Below are positions 35,513 to 43,115 of a stretch of 64,000 nt of DNA, one piece after another. Within the stretch, counting starts at the first letter, position 1; every line of letters begins with the position of its first letter. The notes beneath the pieces were generated by a model. That model saw only the letters and a list, made by a program, of their open reading frames with translations. It was not told where the DNA came from and did no database searches. The position numbers and the translations under genes were made by a program. The DNA comes from Rhodobacteraceae bacterium HTCC2150 (GTDB taxonomy: Bacteria > Pseudomonadota > Alphaproteobacteria > Rhodobacterales > Rhodobacteraceae), in assembly GCA_000169395.1 (NCBI GenBank), contig AAXZ01000002.1, forward strand, positions 744,001 through 808,000, in the 5' to 3' direction.

Positions 35513-36135
35513 AGATGCATTCCTTCAATCATCTTTTTCGCCGCCAGCATATCCTCGGGCGTATTAATATTAAAGAACGGATCTGTATCATGCACAAATG
35601 GAAATTCTGCTTCAACGCCTGCATGCTTATCACTCCATGCAACGACTTTACGAACGCCTGACGACAATGCAGCGCGTAAATCCTCGCGCAGGGCAACGTC
35701 CCACAATCCAAAAGTAGGGTGCCGATGTTTGCGCCGTGGCTCTCCGGGTGTGGCCGCTAATACAATAGGCGAACCAGACGTTTCCTGTTCCTCTTGAAAT
35801 TTTGTTAGCAAATCATTGGGGAAAAACGGCGTGTCAGCCGAAACCGTTAATATTTGATCATGCCCCGCCTTAGCGGCCCAATCCATCCCCGCTAAAATGC
35901 CAGCCAACGGCCCTTGAAACCCACCAAAGCTGTCTTCGACGACTGGTAACGGATAGTCAGAAAATCGCGACGCATCACCATTTGCATTCAATACAATCGA
36001 GGAAACTTGAACCGCTAGACGTTCAATAACCTGGCCTAGCAAAGTTTGCTTACCCAAAGTTAGCAAACATTTATCTCCACCGCCCATCCGGCTGGATTGA
36101 CCTCCTGCCAGAATAACCCCAGCGACAGGACTCAC
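35509..36135 (-). CDS. mobA: Molybdenum cofactor guanylyltransferase
   Basis: This 208-residue nucleotidyltransferase attaches GMP to Mo-molybdopterin to give the MGD cofactor of DMSO reductase-family enzymes such as formate dehydrogenase. The N-terminal GTP motif is VAGVILAGGQSSRMGGGDKCLL (LAGGxSxRMGxxK). GGFQGPLAGILAGM and VSADTPFFP supply further active-site residues, and INTPEDM ends the fold. The start is GTG 36135, overlapping the fdhD stop (GTGA). Confidence 0.96.
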   Translation of the reverse strand: MSPVAGVILAGGQSSRMGGGDKCLLTLGKQTLLGQVIERLAVQVSSIVLNANGDASRFSDYPLPVVEDSFGGFQGPLAGILAGMDWAAKAGHDQILTVSADTPFFPNDLLTKFQEEQETSGSPIVLAATPGEPRRKHRHPTFGLWDVALREDLRAALSSGVRKVVAWSDKHAGVEAEFPFVHDTDPFFNINTPEDMLAAKKMIEGMHL

Positions 36136-36953
36136 GCTTTCTTCTCCAAATCCACGTCAAATTCCAAACGCTCAACGCCCGAAAGGCATTGGAAACGCTG
36201 CCCTTTCAAACGCCCTATCAAGGTCATCCCAACGGATTGCGCCAACTCAACACCCCAAGCCGTAAATCCTGATCGAGAGGCCAGAACCGGTATCCCCATC
36301 ATTGCCGTCTTGATCACCATTTCACTGGTCAATCGACCTGTTGTATAAAGAATTTTATTGCCAGCCTCGACGTTTTCACTTCGCATCCAGCCTGCAATTT
36401 TATCCACGGCATTATGACGCCCTACATCCTCCATATAGACCAAAGGTTCATCTCTTTGGCAAAGAACCGTGCCGTGAATAGCACCTGCTTCTAAATAAAG
36501 ACTGGGCATTTGATTGATCGATTTAGACAAGGAATAAAGGTCAGAGACCTGCAATTTCTGGCGGGGCAAAACAATGTCGTTTAACCCTTCGATTACATCT
36601 CCAAATACCGTACCGACAGCACATCCACTGGTGCGCGTTTTTTTCTTCAGCTTTTCTTCGTGATTGGTGATCCGTTCTGTGCGGACAACAACAGTTTCCA
36701 ATTCTTCATCAAAATCGATGGCCGTCACAACATCATCAGGTAAGACCATACGTTGGTTACTAAGAAAGCCTAGGGCCAAATATTCCGGATAATCGCCAAT
36801 TGTCATTGCGGTAACGATTTCTTGGGAATTCAGGAAGATCGTTAAGGGCCGTTCCATCACCACGTTTAGATCGCTGGAATTGCCAAATTGATCAACACCA
36901 GAAACACTGCGCGTTAAACGAGGATCGTTTAGGTTAGGGCCGATAATCATCAT
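36132..36953 (-). CDS. fdhD: Formate dehydrogenase accessory sulfurtransferase FdhD
   Basis: About 273 residues. FdhD carries sulfur from IscS to the bis-MGD of formate dehydrogenase. Blocks present: ERPLTIFLNSQEIVTAMTIGDYPEYLALGFL, GAIHGTVLCQRDEPLVYMEDVGRHNAVDKIAGW, and ILYTTGRLTSEMVIKTAMMGIPVLASRSG. The catalytic loop reads RTSGCAVGTVFGD, with one cysteine rather than the CxxC of E. coli; that is common outside enterics as far as I recall. Start is uncertain among ATG 36953, ATG 36950 and GTG 36962; a GAGG lies 3-6 nt before the ATGs. No fdh structural genes are in the window. Confidence 0.93.
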   Translation of the reverse strand: MMIIGPNLNDPRLTRSVSGVDQFGNSSDLNVVMERPLTIFLNSQEIVTAMTIGDYPEYLALGFLSNQRMVLPDDVVTAIDFDEELETVVVRTERITNHEEKLKKKTRTSGCAVGTVFGDVIEGLNDIVLPRQKLQVSDLYSLSKSINQMPSLYLEAGAIHGTVLCQRDEPLVYMEDVGRHNAVDKIAGWMRSENVEAGNKILYTTGRLTSEMVIKTAMMGIPVLASRSGFTAWGVELAQSVGMTLIGRLKGQRFQCLSGVERLEFDVDLEKKA

Positions 36954-36983
36954 TCGCCTCACAACAAAAGGTCAATATTAGCC

Positions 36984-37016
36984 AAAACACCTATCTGCAT
37001 ACTTCATGCAGATAGG
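36984..37016 (-). terminator. Terminator-like hairpin between lipoprotein gene and fdhD
   Basis: CCTATCTGCAT (36990-37000), loop ACTTC, ATGCAGATAGG (37006-37016) form an 11-bp perfect stem. On the minus strand the stem is followed by TGTTTT, and it lies 33 bp after the lipoprotein stop. It separates that gene from the fdhD-moeA operon. Confidence 0.75.
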
Positions 37017-37048
37017 GAAACCTGACTTCCCGCTAGCGAAGCCAATTC

Positions 37049-37654
37049 TTACAGTCCAGCTACCGGTGTAATGCGGTATTTAGTTGGCGAAGTTTCATCC
37101 AACCAGCCCTCAAACGTGCGAACGCCAGGCAATTTCGCGAATTGCTCCATTGTTTTTGTTGGATACCAATTTACGCTCAAACTTTCAAACCCGGGAATTG
37201 TGCGCAAAACGCTGCTCGTTGTACGTGAACACGTCGATTTTGCTGCTGGTCCGGCTTGTGCAAAGGCATTCAAAATTGCCTCGGCTGTCTCTGGCGTCAC
37301 ATCCAATTCTTGCAAAACAATGTGCCATTCAGGCCGCGTGTGAAAATCGAAATACAATTGTTCCATTTCGGGCGTAAATCCGTAATGAACGTCCCCGATT
37401 TCTGGTGCCAAAGCATGGTACCAAGTTCCGGCGGGATCCCATAATACGCGTTCAGATCCATTAATGATCAACGAAGTATGTCCACCTGTCGTGTCCTTCA
37501 AACCAATCGAAGTCATCAAAGTGATTCTTGGTTGCCCACCGGGCGAATAGGCAGAACGCGATGCGGTTTCAATCAAAGCGTCATTCTTGACCACGTCGCC
37601 ACCGCAACTGGCCAGAAAAATAAGCACTCCGAAAGCTATGAACAATCTACGCAT
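37049..37654 (-). CDS. Putative lipoprotein of unknown function
   Basis: This 201-residue protein has a lipoprotein signal MRRLFIAFGVLIFLASC with Cys17 as the lipidation site. The mature part contains RITLMTSIGLKDTTGGHTSLIINGSERVLWDPAGTWYH, which resembles a papain-like/NlpC-type or DUF4105-like pattern in which His and a later Cys (SKSTCSRTTSS... segment AAKSTCSRT) could pair. That catalytic reading is speculative. Leftward transcription ends at the hairpin 36984-37016. The upstream COX subunit IV gene ends 46 bp away. Confidence 0.72.
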   Translation of the reverse strand: MRRLFIAFGVLIFLASCGGDVVKNDALIETASRSAYSPGGQPRITLMTSIGLKDTTGGHTSLIINGSERVLWDPAGTWYHALAPEIGDVHYGFTPEMEQLYFDFHTRPEWHIVLQELDVTPETAEAILNAFAQAGPAAKSTCSRTTSSVLRTIPGFESLSVNWYPTKTMEQFAKLPGVRTFEGWLDETSPTKYRITPVAGL

Positions 37655-37700
37655 CGCTACCTCACCTATCCCCCCTTTTAAGGGGCCTTTTTATCGTTAT

Positions 37701-37835
37701 TTAGCCGCCAACAATGGCCAGAAAAATCAACACAGCAATGATTGCAACGATCGACCAGCTTGTGAATTTCACATAACCTGCAAAAGTTTTTTCTTGTACC
37801 GAGATATCCATCTTACCGTGTTCGTGCTTGGACAT
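37701..37835 (-). CDS. aa3-type cytochrome c oxidase subunit IV (small)
   Basis: This 44-residue protein reads MSKHEHGKMDISVQEKTFAGYVK followed by one membrane helix (WSIVAIIAVLIFLAIVG). It matches the small bacterial aa3-type COX subunit IV family: HGxMDIxxQExTFxGFxK then a single TM. In Paracoccus this peptide packs against subunits I and III but is dispensable. AGGAGA lies before ATG 37835. A 12-bp palindrome lies at 37874-37885 upstream. Confidence 0.88.
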   Translation of the reverse strand: MSKHEHGKMDISVQEKTFAGYVKFTSWSIVAIIAVLIFLAIVGG

Positions 37836-37873
37836 GTCATTTCTCCTTGGACAGTCTAAATTCAATTTCGATC

Positions 37874-37885
37874 TGCAATATTGCA
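37874..37885. promoter_or_regulatory. TGCAATATTGCA palindrome upstream of COX subunit IV
   Basis: A perfect 12-bp palindrome lies 39-50 bp upstream of the COX IV start. A second dyad TTTGCG-cata-CGCAAA lies at 37917-37932. The 108-bp spacer therefore holds two dyads of unknown meaning; a regulator site and a weak terminator for the upstream gene are the two options. Confidence 0.35.
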
Positions 37886-37943
37886 AAATCGCAGGCCTGT
37901 CACCCCTTCGTTGGGTTTTGCGCATACGCAAATTACCGCAGGC

Positions 37944-38405
37944 TTAGGCTTTTTGCATTTCCTCGGCCATACGAAAACCGATACGTCGCGCCTCTGTGCG
38001 TTCTTTTACTTTGGGCAAGGCACGCAGCATGACGTTCAGTTGGCTAACGTGTTGAACCAATTGAGTGTTGGAACCGCTCTCATCAGACCCATAAAACGTC
38101 AAAATGTCTGGTGCAAAAAATCCCATGCCTTCAATGCGCAAAACACCGACATCGCCACCCGTAAACCCCATCGCCACTTCGTGCTCATTGTCCATTTGCT
38201 TTTCAAAGTTCTGAATAAAAAGAATGATCCGTTCATACGCCCATTCGGCGGGGCTTTTCTCGCTTTGCTTTTTCTTCTTTACGCCATCTGGCAGCGGTTG
38301 TTGTTCAACGCTTGCCGGTGCGTTAGGATCACAATGCACAGCGGCTGATCGCATCATCATAGCGGCTTCTGCGGCCTCTGCCTCGGCCAACATTTTCTCA
38401 TTCAT
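37944..38405 (-). CDS. Conserved hypothetical protein (probably DUF6173)
   Basis: This 153-residue soluble protein has an Ala/Glu/Met-rich N-terminal helix (NEKMLAEAEAAEAAMMM), a basic linker DGVKKKKQSEKS, then a globular domain PAEWAYERIILFIQNFEKQMDNEHEVAMGFTGGDVGVLRIEGMGFFAPDILTFYG. The length and the central GFTGGDVGVLRIEGMGFFAPDIL are what I remember for DUF6173, but that name is tentative. It shares 8 bp with the preceding MBL gene (start ATG 38405, MBL stop 38398-38400). Function unknown. Confidence 0.65.
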   Translation of the reverse strand: MNEKMLAEAEAAEAAMMMRSAAVHCDPNAPASVEQQPLPDGVKKKKQSEKSPAEWAYERIILFIQNFEKQMDNEHEVAMGFTGGDVGVLRIEGMGFFAPDILTFYGSDESGSNTQLVQHVSQLNVMLRALPKVKERTEARRIGFRMAEEMQKA

Positions 38406-39435
38406 CGTTTTTCCTTTGCCAATGATAGACACCTTTTTCGTCCATCAATCGATCTACTTTGCCCAGTTTAAACAGGTGATTTAAATGCGCCTGCGCTTCT
38501 ACAATGCCCAAACTGTATTCACCTTCTGATAAGTTTCGTTTGAAGATCGTGGGCATGCAACCAGCAGTCGTACTTGATGGGCCTAAATATTCCAACAAGC
38601 GGATCAAAACACCGTGATGATTTTCGATCAACTGCTTCATACGGGTTGGAAGGCCCGTGAATGGCAATTTGTGACCTGGCAAGACCAACTGTTGATCCGT
38701 GGCATAAAGCGAAAGCCGTTCACAGCTTTCCAACCAGCCGGCCAATGGGTCGGCCTCTGGTTCCGTGGCATAAACCCCGATGTTGGGTGAAATAGTCGCC
38801 AGCAATTGATCACCACCAATGACTAGATTGCAATCATTTGACCAAAACGTCGCGTGATCTGGTGCGTGTCCGTTCCCCAGACGAACGGTCCAATCACGCC
38901 CTCCCATTTTGATCGTGTCACCCTCGTGGATACCAGTGAAACCAAGCGGAATTGGCGCAACAACATCGGAAAAATTAAAGGGTCGTTCAACAAGGCGTTT
39001 GTTATACATAACCTCGTCAAAACCCGTGGACTTGTAAAATGCCATAGATTCTTTTGTGTACGTGTCTTGCACATCCAGCGTCAGCATACGCGCCATTAGC
39101 CACGCGGTGCGGGTTGCCCAAATTTCGGCGCCATGTTCAGATTTCAACCAACCCGCCATTCCGACATGATCGGGATGATGATGGGTCAAAATCACCCGCG
39201 AAATTGGTTTTCCACCCAATGGCCCCGCCATCAGTGTTTCCATGATTCCGCGACTGCGCCGCGAATTCATTCCAGCGTCTATCAATGTCCAGCTGTCACC
39301 CTCGTCTAAAGCATAACAATTCACGTGATCCAAAACCATTGGTAATGGTAGACGAAACCACAAAACACCTTTGGCGATTTCAGTCGCTTCGCCTTCGGCC
39401 GGTGGAGTTTCCCACGGCGTCGAAATAGTACCCAT
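38398..39435 (-). CDS. MBL-fold metallo-hydrolase
   Basis: This 345-residue protein has a metallo-beta-lactamase fold: GDSWTLIDAGMNSRRS, the metal motif VILTHHHPDHVGMAGWL (HxHxDH, about 79-95), GNGHAPDHATF and the late His block LVLPGHKLPF. A C-terminal winged-helix-like region (about 250-340) follows. The LACTB2-like architecture fits hydrolysis of thioester or phosphodiester substrates; the substrate is unknown. Its start overlaps the acyl-CoA dehydrogenase stop by 1 bp (TAATG), so the pair may act on the same acyl-CoA route. Confidence 0.85.
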   Translation of the reverse strand: MGTISTPWETPPAEGEATEIAKGVLWFRLPLPMVLDHVNCYALDEGDSWTLIDAGMNSRRSRGIMETLMAGPLGGKPISRVILTHHHPDHVGMAGWLKSEHGAEIWATRTAWLMARMLTLDVQDTYTKESMAFYKSTGFDEVMYNKRLVERPFNFSDVVAPIPLGFTGIHEGDTIKMGGRDWTVRLGNGHAPDHATFWSNDCNLVIGGDQLLATISPNIGVYATEPEADPLAGWLESCERLSLYATDQQLVLPGHKLPFTGLPTRMKQLIENHHGVLIRLLEYLGPSSTTAGCMPTIFKRNLSEGEYSLGIVEAQAHLNHLFKLGKVDRLMDEKGVYHWQRKNDE

Positions 39436-41150
39436 TACGCCAACATCTCTTCTGCGCTTAACGCATAAAGGCCGTCTGTTTCTTGTCGTAACGTATCACA
39501 AAGCCCCTGATGTTCAGGCAACATTCTGTTGATATAAAACTCTGCCAATGCGGTGCGTGGGCCAGCAGACTTTTCGCTTAGCGCGGCTTGCAGATGAAAG
39601 TGGCCACCCAAAACGCGTGCAAAGGCGCGCAAAAATGGAACGGCGACAGCGAAACGTGCGTTCAAATCGCCCTGTCCTGTCAAATAATCAACAGCCTCGC
39701 GCAAGGTTTCTGCCGCACTATAAACAGCCTTCGCCATATCGGCATGTCGATCCTGCGCAGCTTTTGTTCCCGCAACGATTTCATCCAAAAGTGCATTGGC
39801 CCCGTCGCCACCATCTGCCATTTTACGGGCAACCAAATCCATGGCTTGAATGCCATTTGTACCCTCATAAATCGGTAGAATCCGTGCGTCACGCGCATAT
39901 TGCGCGGCACCTGTTTCCTCAATGAAACCCATGCCACCGAAAACTTGCAAACCATCACTGGCGACCTCGTTCGCGATATCCGTACAAAATGCCTTGGAAA
40001 TCGGCGTTAATAGCGCCGCACGCGTTTGCCAATCGGCACTGTCTGTTGCCCGCGCCAAATCAATGGCCACGGCATTGCTTGCACAAATCGCACGTGCGGC
40101 AAATGTATCCGCGCGCATAGTCATCAACATCCGGCGAACGTCTGCATGATCAAAAATCGCACCTTTTCCTTCAACAGGCGTACGTCCTTGTTTACGATCT
40201 TGGGAAAATGCCAAGGCATGCTGGAATGCCGCCTCTGCCATGCCAACGCCCTGTGCAGCCACGCCCAAACGCGCATTGTTCATCATAGTGAACATCGCTT
40301 TCATGCCGCCTTGGGCCTGACCAACCAACCAGCCCGTCGCCCCATCATACTGCATTACCGCCGTTGGCGAACCATGGATGCCCATTTTGTGTTCTAGGGA
40401 AACAACCTTTAGGCTGTTGGCGACACCCGGGTTGCCTGCCTCATCAGGAATGAATTTGGGTACCAAAAATAGACTGATACCTTTGGTGCCGTCACCACCC
40501 TCAGGTAGACGCGCTAAAACAAGGTGGCAGATATTTTCAGCCGCATCATGATCACCCCACGTGATGTAAATTTTCTGGCCACTGATGGCATATGTACCAT
40601 CACCATTGTCCACAGCCTTGGATTTCAACGCACCGACGTCTGACCCTGCTTGCGGTTCAGTTAGGTTCATCGTGCCGGTCCATTCACCCGAGGTAAGTTT
40701 TGGTAAATACAAAGCTTTCAGGTCATCGCTGCCGTGGTGTTCCAATGCTTCAATCTGGCCTTGCGACAACAACGGGCAAAGCTGCAACGCCAAACATGCA
40801 CCTGACATCATATCTGCAACCGCCGCGCCCAGCGCCTGTGGCAAGCCCATGCCACCGTTTTCAGGTTTGGCGCACATGCCAACCCATCCACCCTCGGCAA
40901 TTTTTTGGTATCCCTCAACAAAACCGGGCGACGTGCGAACAACGCCGTTTTCGAGAACACTCGGTGTCAGGTCACCGCTACGATTTAGGGGCGCCATTAC
41001 TGTATCTGCTAGTTTGCCTGCCTCGGCCAAAATCGCGTCGCGAACATCCGATGTTGCGTCTGCAAACGTTTCAGTTTGCGCAAGGCGATCAAATCCAACG
41101 AGGTTGTCGAAAATGAACTGATAATCGGTAACTGGCGAGGTATAGGGCAT
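39435..41150 (-). CDS. Acyl-CoA dehydrogenase, large C-terminal-domain type (DmdC-like)
   Basis: This 571-residue flavoenzyme is longer than medium-chain ACADs. It matches the type with an added C-terminal helical domain seen in methylmercaptopropionyl-CoA dehydrogenase (DmdC) and related proteins. Blocks: MNLTEPQAGSDVGALKSKAV, YAISGQKIYITWGDHDAAENI, CTDIANEVASDGLQVFGGMGFIEETGAAQYARDARILPIYEGTNGIQAMDLV (the YEGT glutamate as base). Electrons would go to ETF and then ETF-QO (30332-31984). I choose ATG 41150; the frame extends upstream ten codons. Substrate not determinable. Confidence 0.88.
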   Translation of the reverse strand: MPYTSPVTDYQFIFDNLVGFDRLAQTETFADATSDVRDAILAEAGKLADTVMAPLNRSGDLTPSVLENGVVRTSPGFVEGYQKIAEGGWVGMCAKPENGGMGLPQALGAAVADMMSGACLALQLCPLLSQGQIEALEHHGSDDLKALYLPKLTSGEWTGTMNLTEPQAGSDVGALKSKAVDNGDGTYAISGQKIYITWGDHDAAENICHLVLARLPEGGDGTKGISLFLVPKFIPDEAGNPGVANSLKVVSLEHKMGIHGSPTAVMQYDGATGWLVGQAQGGMKAMFTMMNNARLGVAAQGVGMAEAAFQHALAFSQDRKQGRTPVEGKGAIFDHADVRRMLMTMRADTFAARAICASNAVAIDLARATDSADWQTRAALLTPISKAFCTDIANEVASDGLQVFGGMGFIEETGAAQYARDARILPIYEGTNGIQAMDLVARKMADGGDGANALLDEIVAGTKAAQDRHADMAKAVYSAAETLREAVDYLTGQGDLNARFAVAVPFLRAFARVLGGHFHLQAALSEKSAGPRTALAEFYINRMLPEHQGLCDTLRQETDGLYALSAEEMLA

Positions 41151-41288
41151 TGGGCTCGGCTTTCTTTGGCTAGCAATCAAACTGATTTGACGTTAAGTCC
41201 CCAATTTAAGATATTATTTGCCCCAAAGGTAGGGGAGAATCGCTGTTCAGCTGCTCGCTACGCCGCGTCAATTATGAAAAGAGCCACG

Positions 41289-42251
41289 ATGCAAACCCAA
41301 ATCCTAAGTGCAAATGATGCAGGACTGTCCTTGTCTTCGCTGATTCTGCAACGTGGTGGGCTGGTCGCATTTCCCACGGAAACTGTTTATGGGCTGGGGG
41401 CGGATGCACGAAATGACAAAGCTGTTGCCGCTATTTTTGCAGCCAAAGGTCGACCCAGTTTCAATCCGCTGATTGTTCACGTTCAATCGCTTCCTGCGGC
41501 GACGGAATTTGCAGATTTCAGCCCTTTGGCATTCAAGCTGGCTCAAGCATTCTGGCCTGGCCCTCTAAGTTTGGTACTGCCCTTGTTAAAGGGCGGCCAA
41601 CTTAGCCATCTTGTTTCTGCTGGCATGCCAAGTGTGGCAATTCGTATTCCTGCGCATCCTGTCGCCCAAGGTTTGTTGCAGGTTTTCGGTGGCCCGATTG
41701 CCGCGCCTTCGGCCAACCCATCAGGGCAAATCAGTCCAACAACACCAGGCCATGTTACGGCAGGTCTGAAGGATCGTATTGATGCCATTTTGGATGGTGG
41801 GCTGTGTTCCGTTGGAGTTGAATCCACAATTTTAGGCGTCTCAGACGATGATGTGACGCTTTTGCGACCCGGTGGAATTTCAGTTGAACAGATTGCCAAG
41901 GTCATCGGCTTTACGCCCACTTTGACAACTAACGAAACAACGCCCAATTCACCCGGTCAATTGTTGTCACACTACGCGCCCAAGGCCGATATTGTGTTAA
42001 ACGTAACAGACCCAGAACCTGAAATGATGTCGCTTGGCTTTGGGAATGCGATTGCGCATCCGACGCTAAATCTTTCGCCCAAGGGTGACCTAACTGAAGC
42101 AGCAGCAAATCTTTTTGCGCATCTTCACGCGCTTGATGCCATGGCCAATGCTGGCCAATGCATTGCGGTGGCCCCCATTCCAATGACGGGTTTGGGGTTG
42201 GCAATAAATGATCGATTAACCCGCGCCGCTGCACCTAGGGACGGGCAATGA
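41289..42251 (+). CDS. L-threonylcarbamoyladenylate synthase (Sua5/YrdC family)
   Basis: This 320-residue protein makes threonylcarbamoyl-AMP from Thr, bicarbonate and ATP for t6A37 of tRNA. The YrdC domain shows RGGLVAFPTETVYGLGADARNDKAVAAIFAAKGRPSFNPLIVHV and VAIRIPAHPVAQGLLQ (about 15-150). The Sua5-specific C-terminal domain includes SPGQLLSHYAPKADIVL. I use ATG 41289; ATG 41274 is in frame, with no clear ribosome-binding site for either. It overlaps the DUF1643 start by 4 bp (ATGA). Confidence 0.93.
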   Translation: MQTQILSANDAGLSLSSLILQRGGLVAFPTETVYGLGADARNDKAVAAIFAAKGRPSFNPLIVHVQSLPAATEFADFSPLAFKLAQAFWPGPLSLVLPLLKGGQLSHLVSAGMPSVAIRIPAHPVAQGLLQVFGGPIAAPSANPSGQISPTTPGHVTAGLKDRIDAILDGGLCSVGVESTILGVSDDDVTLLRPGGISVEQIAKVIGFTPTLTTNETTPNSPGQLLSHYAPKADIVLNVTDPEPEMMSLGFGNAIAHPTLNLSPKGDLTEAAANLFAHLHALDAMANAGQCIAVAPIPMTGLGLAINDRLTRAAAPRDGQ

Positions 42252-42757
42252 TCACGCGCCACCATACCAAAGGCGATGCCGTATCCGTGGCCATCTATTC
42301 GCCCTGTGAAAAATATCGGTATTCATTAACCCGCGTTTGGGATGAAACAGCACCGCGAGCCCTATACGTTATGCTAAACCCATCGACCGCAACCGAGGTT
42401 CAAAATGACCCGACAGTGGAGCGTTGCGAGCGTCGTTCAAGGGCTTTGGGTTTTGGGGCTTTTCAGGTTTGCAATATTTTTGCATGGCGCGACACCGATC
42501 CGCGAAACATGAAGGCCGCAAAAGACCCTGTTGGCCCCGCCAATAACGCCACGATATCCGATGCGTGCAAATGGGCGAATACGATTGTATGTGCTTGGGG
42601 AACGCACGGCGCGCATCTGGCGCGTGGAAAAGAAGTCACCAAATTGATGCGTGCGACAAACTTACCGCTGTTTCATTTGGGATTATCCAAGGCCGGTCAT
42701 CCAAAACATCCACTCTATATCAGTTACGAAACACAGCCGGTTTTGTGGGAAGTCTAA
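42248..42757 (+). CDS. DUF1643 domain protein
   Basis: This 169-residue soluble protein has YRYSLTRVWD, VMLNPSTATEVQNDPTVERCERRSRALGFGAFQVCNIFAWRDTDPRNM and CAWGTHGAHLARG. DUF1643 shows the motif LNPSTAD, NDPTxxRC and FAxR-T-P. No catalytic function is known to me. It is translated by overlap from the Sua5 gene (ATGA at 42248-42251), which might hint at a translation or nucleotide-related role. Confidence 0.87.
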   Translation: MITRHHTKGDAVSVAIYSPCEKYRYSLTRVWDETAPRALYVMLNPSTATEVQNDPTVERCERRSRALGFGAFQVCNIFAWRDTDPRNMKAAKDPVGPANNATISDACKWANTIVCAWGTHGAHLARGKEVTKLMRATNLPLFHLGLSKAGHPKHPLYISYETQPVLWEV

Positions 42758-42826
42758 TTCATCGTTTAAAGGGAAACGACCATCGAACCTTCTGAAAATA
42801 ATTCAACGAACCAAGAAATCCGCGAA

Positions 42827-43057
42827 TTGCGCAAGGCCATCCAAGATCTGACATCTCAGCGGTATGTAAGGGTTCACAATTCCATTCCGAAAATGATGGG
42901 GTTCCAACTTTTGCGTGGATTGGCCTTTGGTCTTGGTTCATTTTTGGGGGCCACGATTGTCGTATCGTCCTTGGTCTATGTGCTTAGCTTCATCGATTTC
43001 CTGCCCGTGATTGGCGATTGGGCACGACAAATTTCTACAATGATCCAAACAAATTGA
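42827..43057 (+). CDS. Small membrane protein (DUF5665-like), start uncertain
   Basis: From the first canonical start codon (TTG 42827) it is 76 residues. One helix (about 33-57, LRGLAFGLGSFLGATIVVSSLVYVL) is followed by IEFLPV-like IDFLPVIGDWARQI, as in DUF5665 proteins. Those families normally have a further 10-20 residues with a coiled coil before RKAIQDLTSQRYVRVHNSI. In the same frame the codons back to a stop at 42767-42769 read without ATG/GTG/TTG, but ATC at 42782 preceded by AAAGGGAAA would give a natural N-terminus (EPSENNSTNQEIREL). Terminated by the bidirectional hairpin at 43062-43093. Confidence 0.6.
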   Translation: MRKAIQDLTSQRYVRVHNSIPKMMGFQLLRGLAFGLGSFLGATIVVSSLVYVLSFIDFLPVIGDWARQISTMIQTN

Positions 43058-43061
43058 CCCA

Positions 43062-43093
43062 AAAAGGGCCGCTTTATTAAGAGCGGCCCTTTT
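43062..43093. terminator. Bidirectional intrinsic terminator
   Basis: AAAAGGGCCGCT (43062-43073), 8-base loop, AGCGGCCCTTTT (43082-43093): a 12-bp perfect stem with T-runs on both strands. It ends the rightward DUF5665 transcript and the leftward RTX gene transcript (RTX stop at 43116-43118). Confidence 0.9.
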
Positions 43094-43115
43094 GAAATTA
43101 ACATCGCATTCCGGC

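Noticed and set aside
37655-37700. CCCCTTTTAAGGGG as a terminator after the COX subunit IV gene
   Set aside because: Self-complementary core leaves too small a loop and no T-run on the relevant strand.
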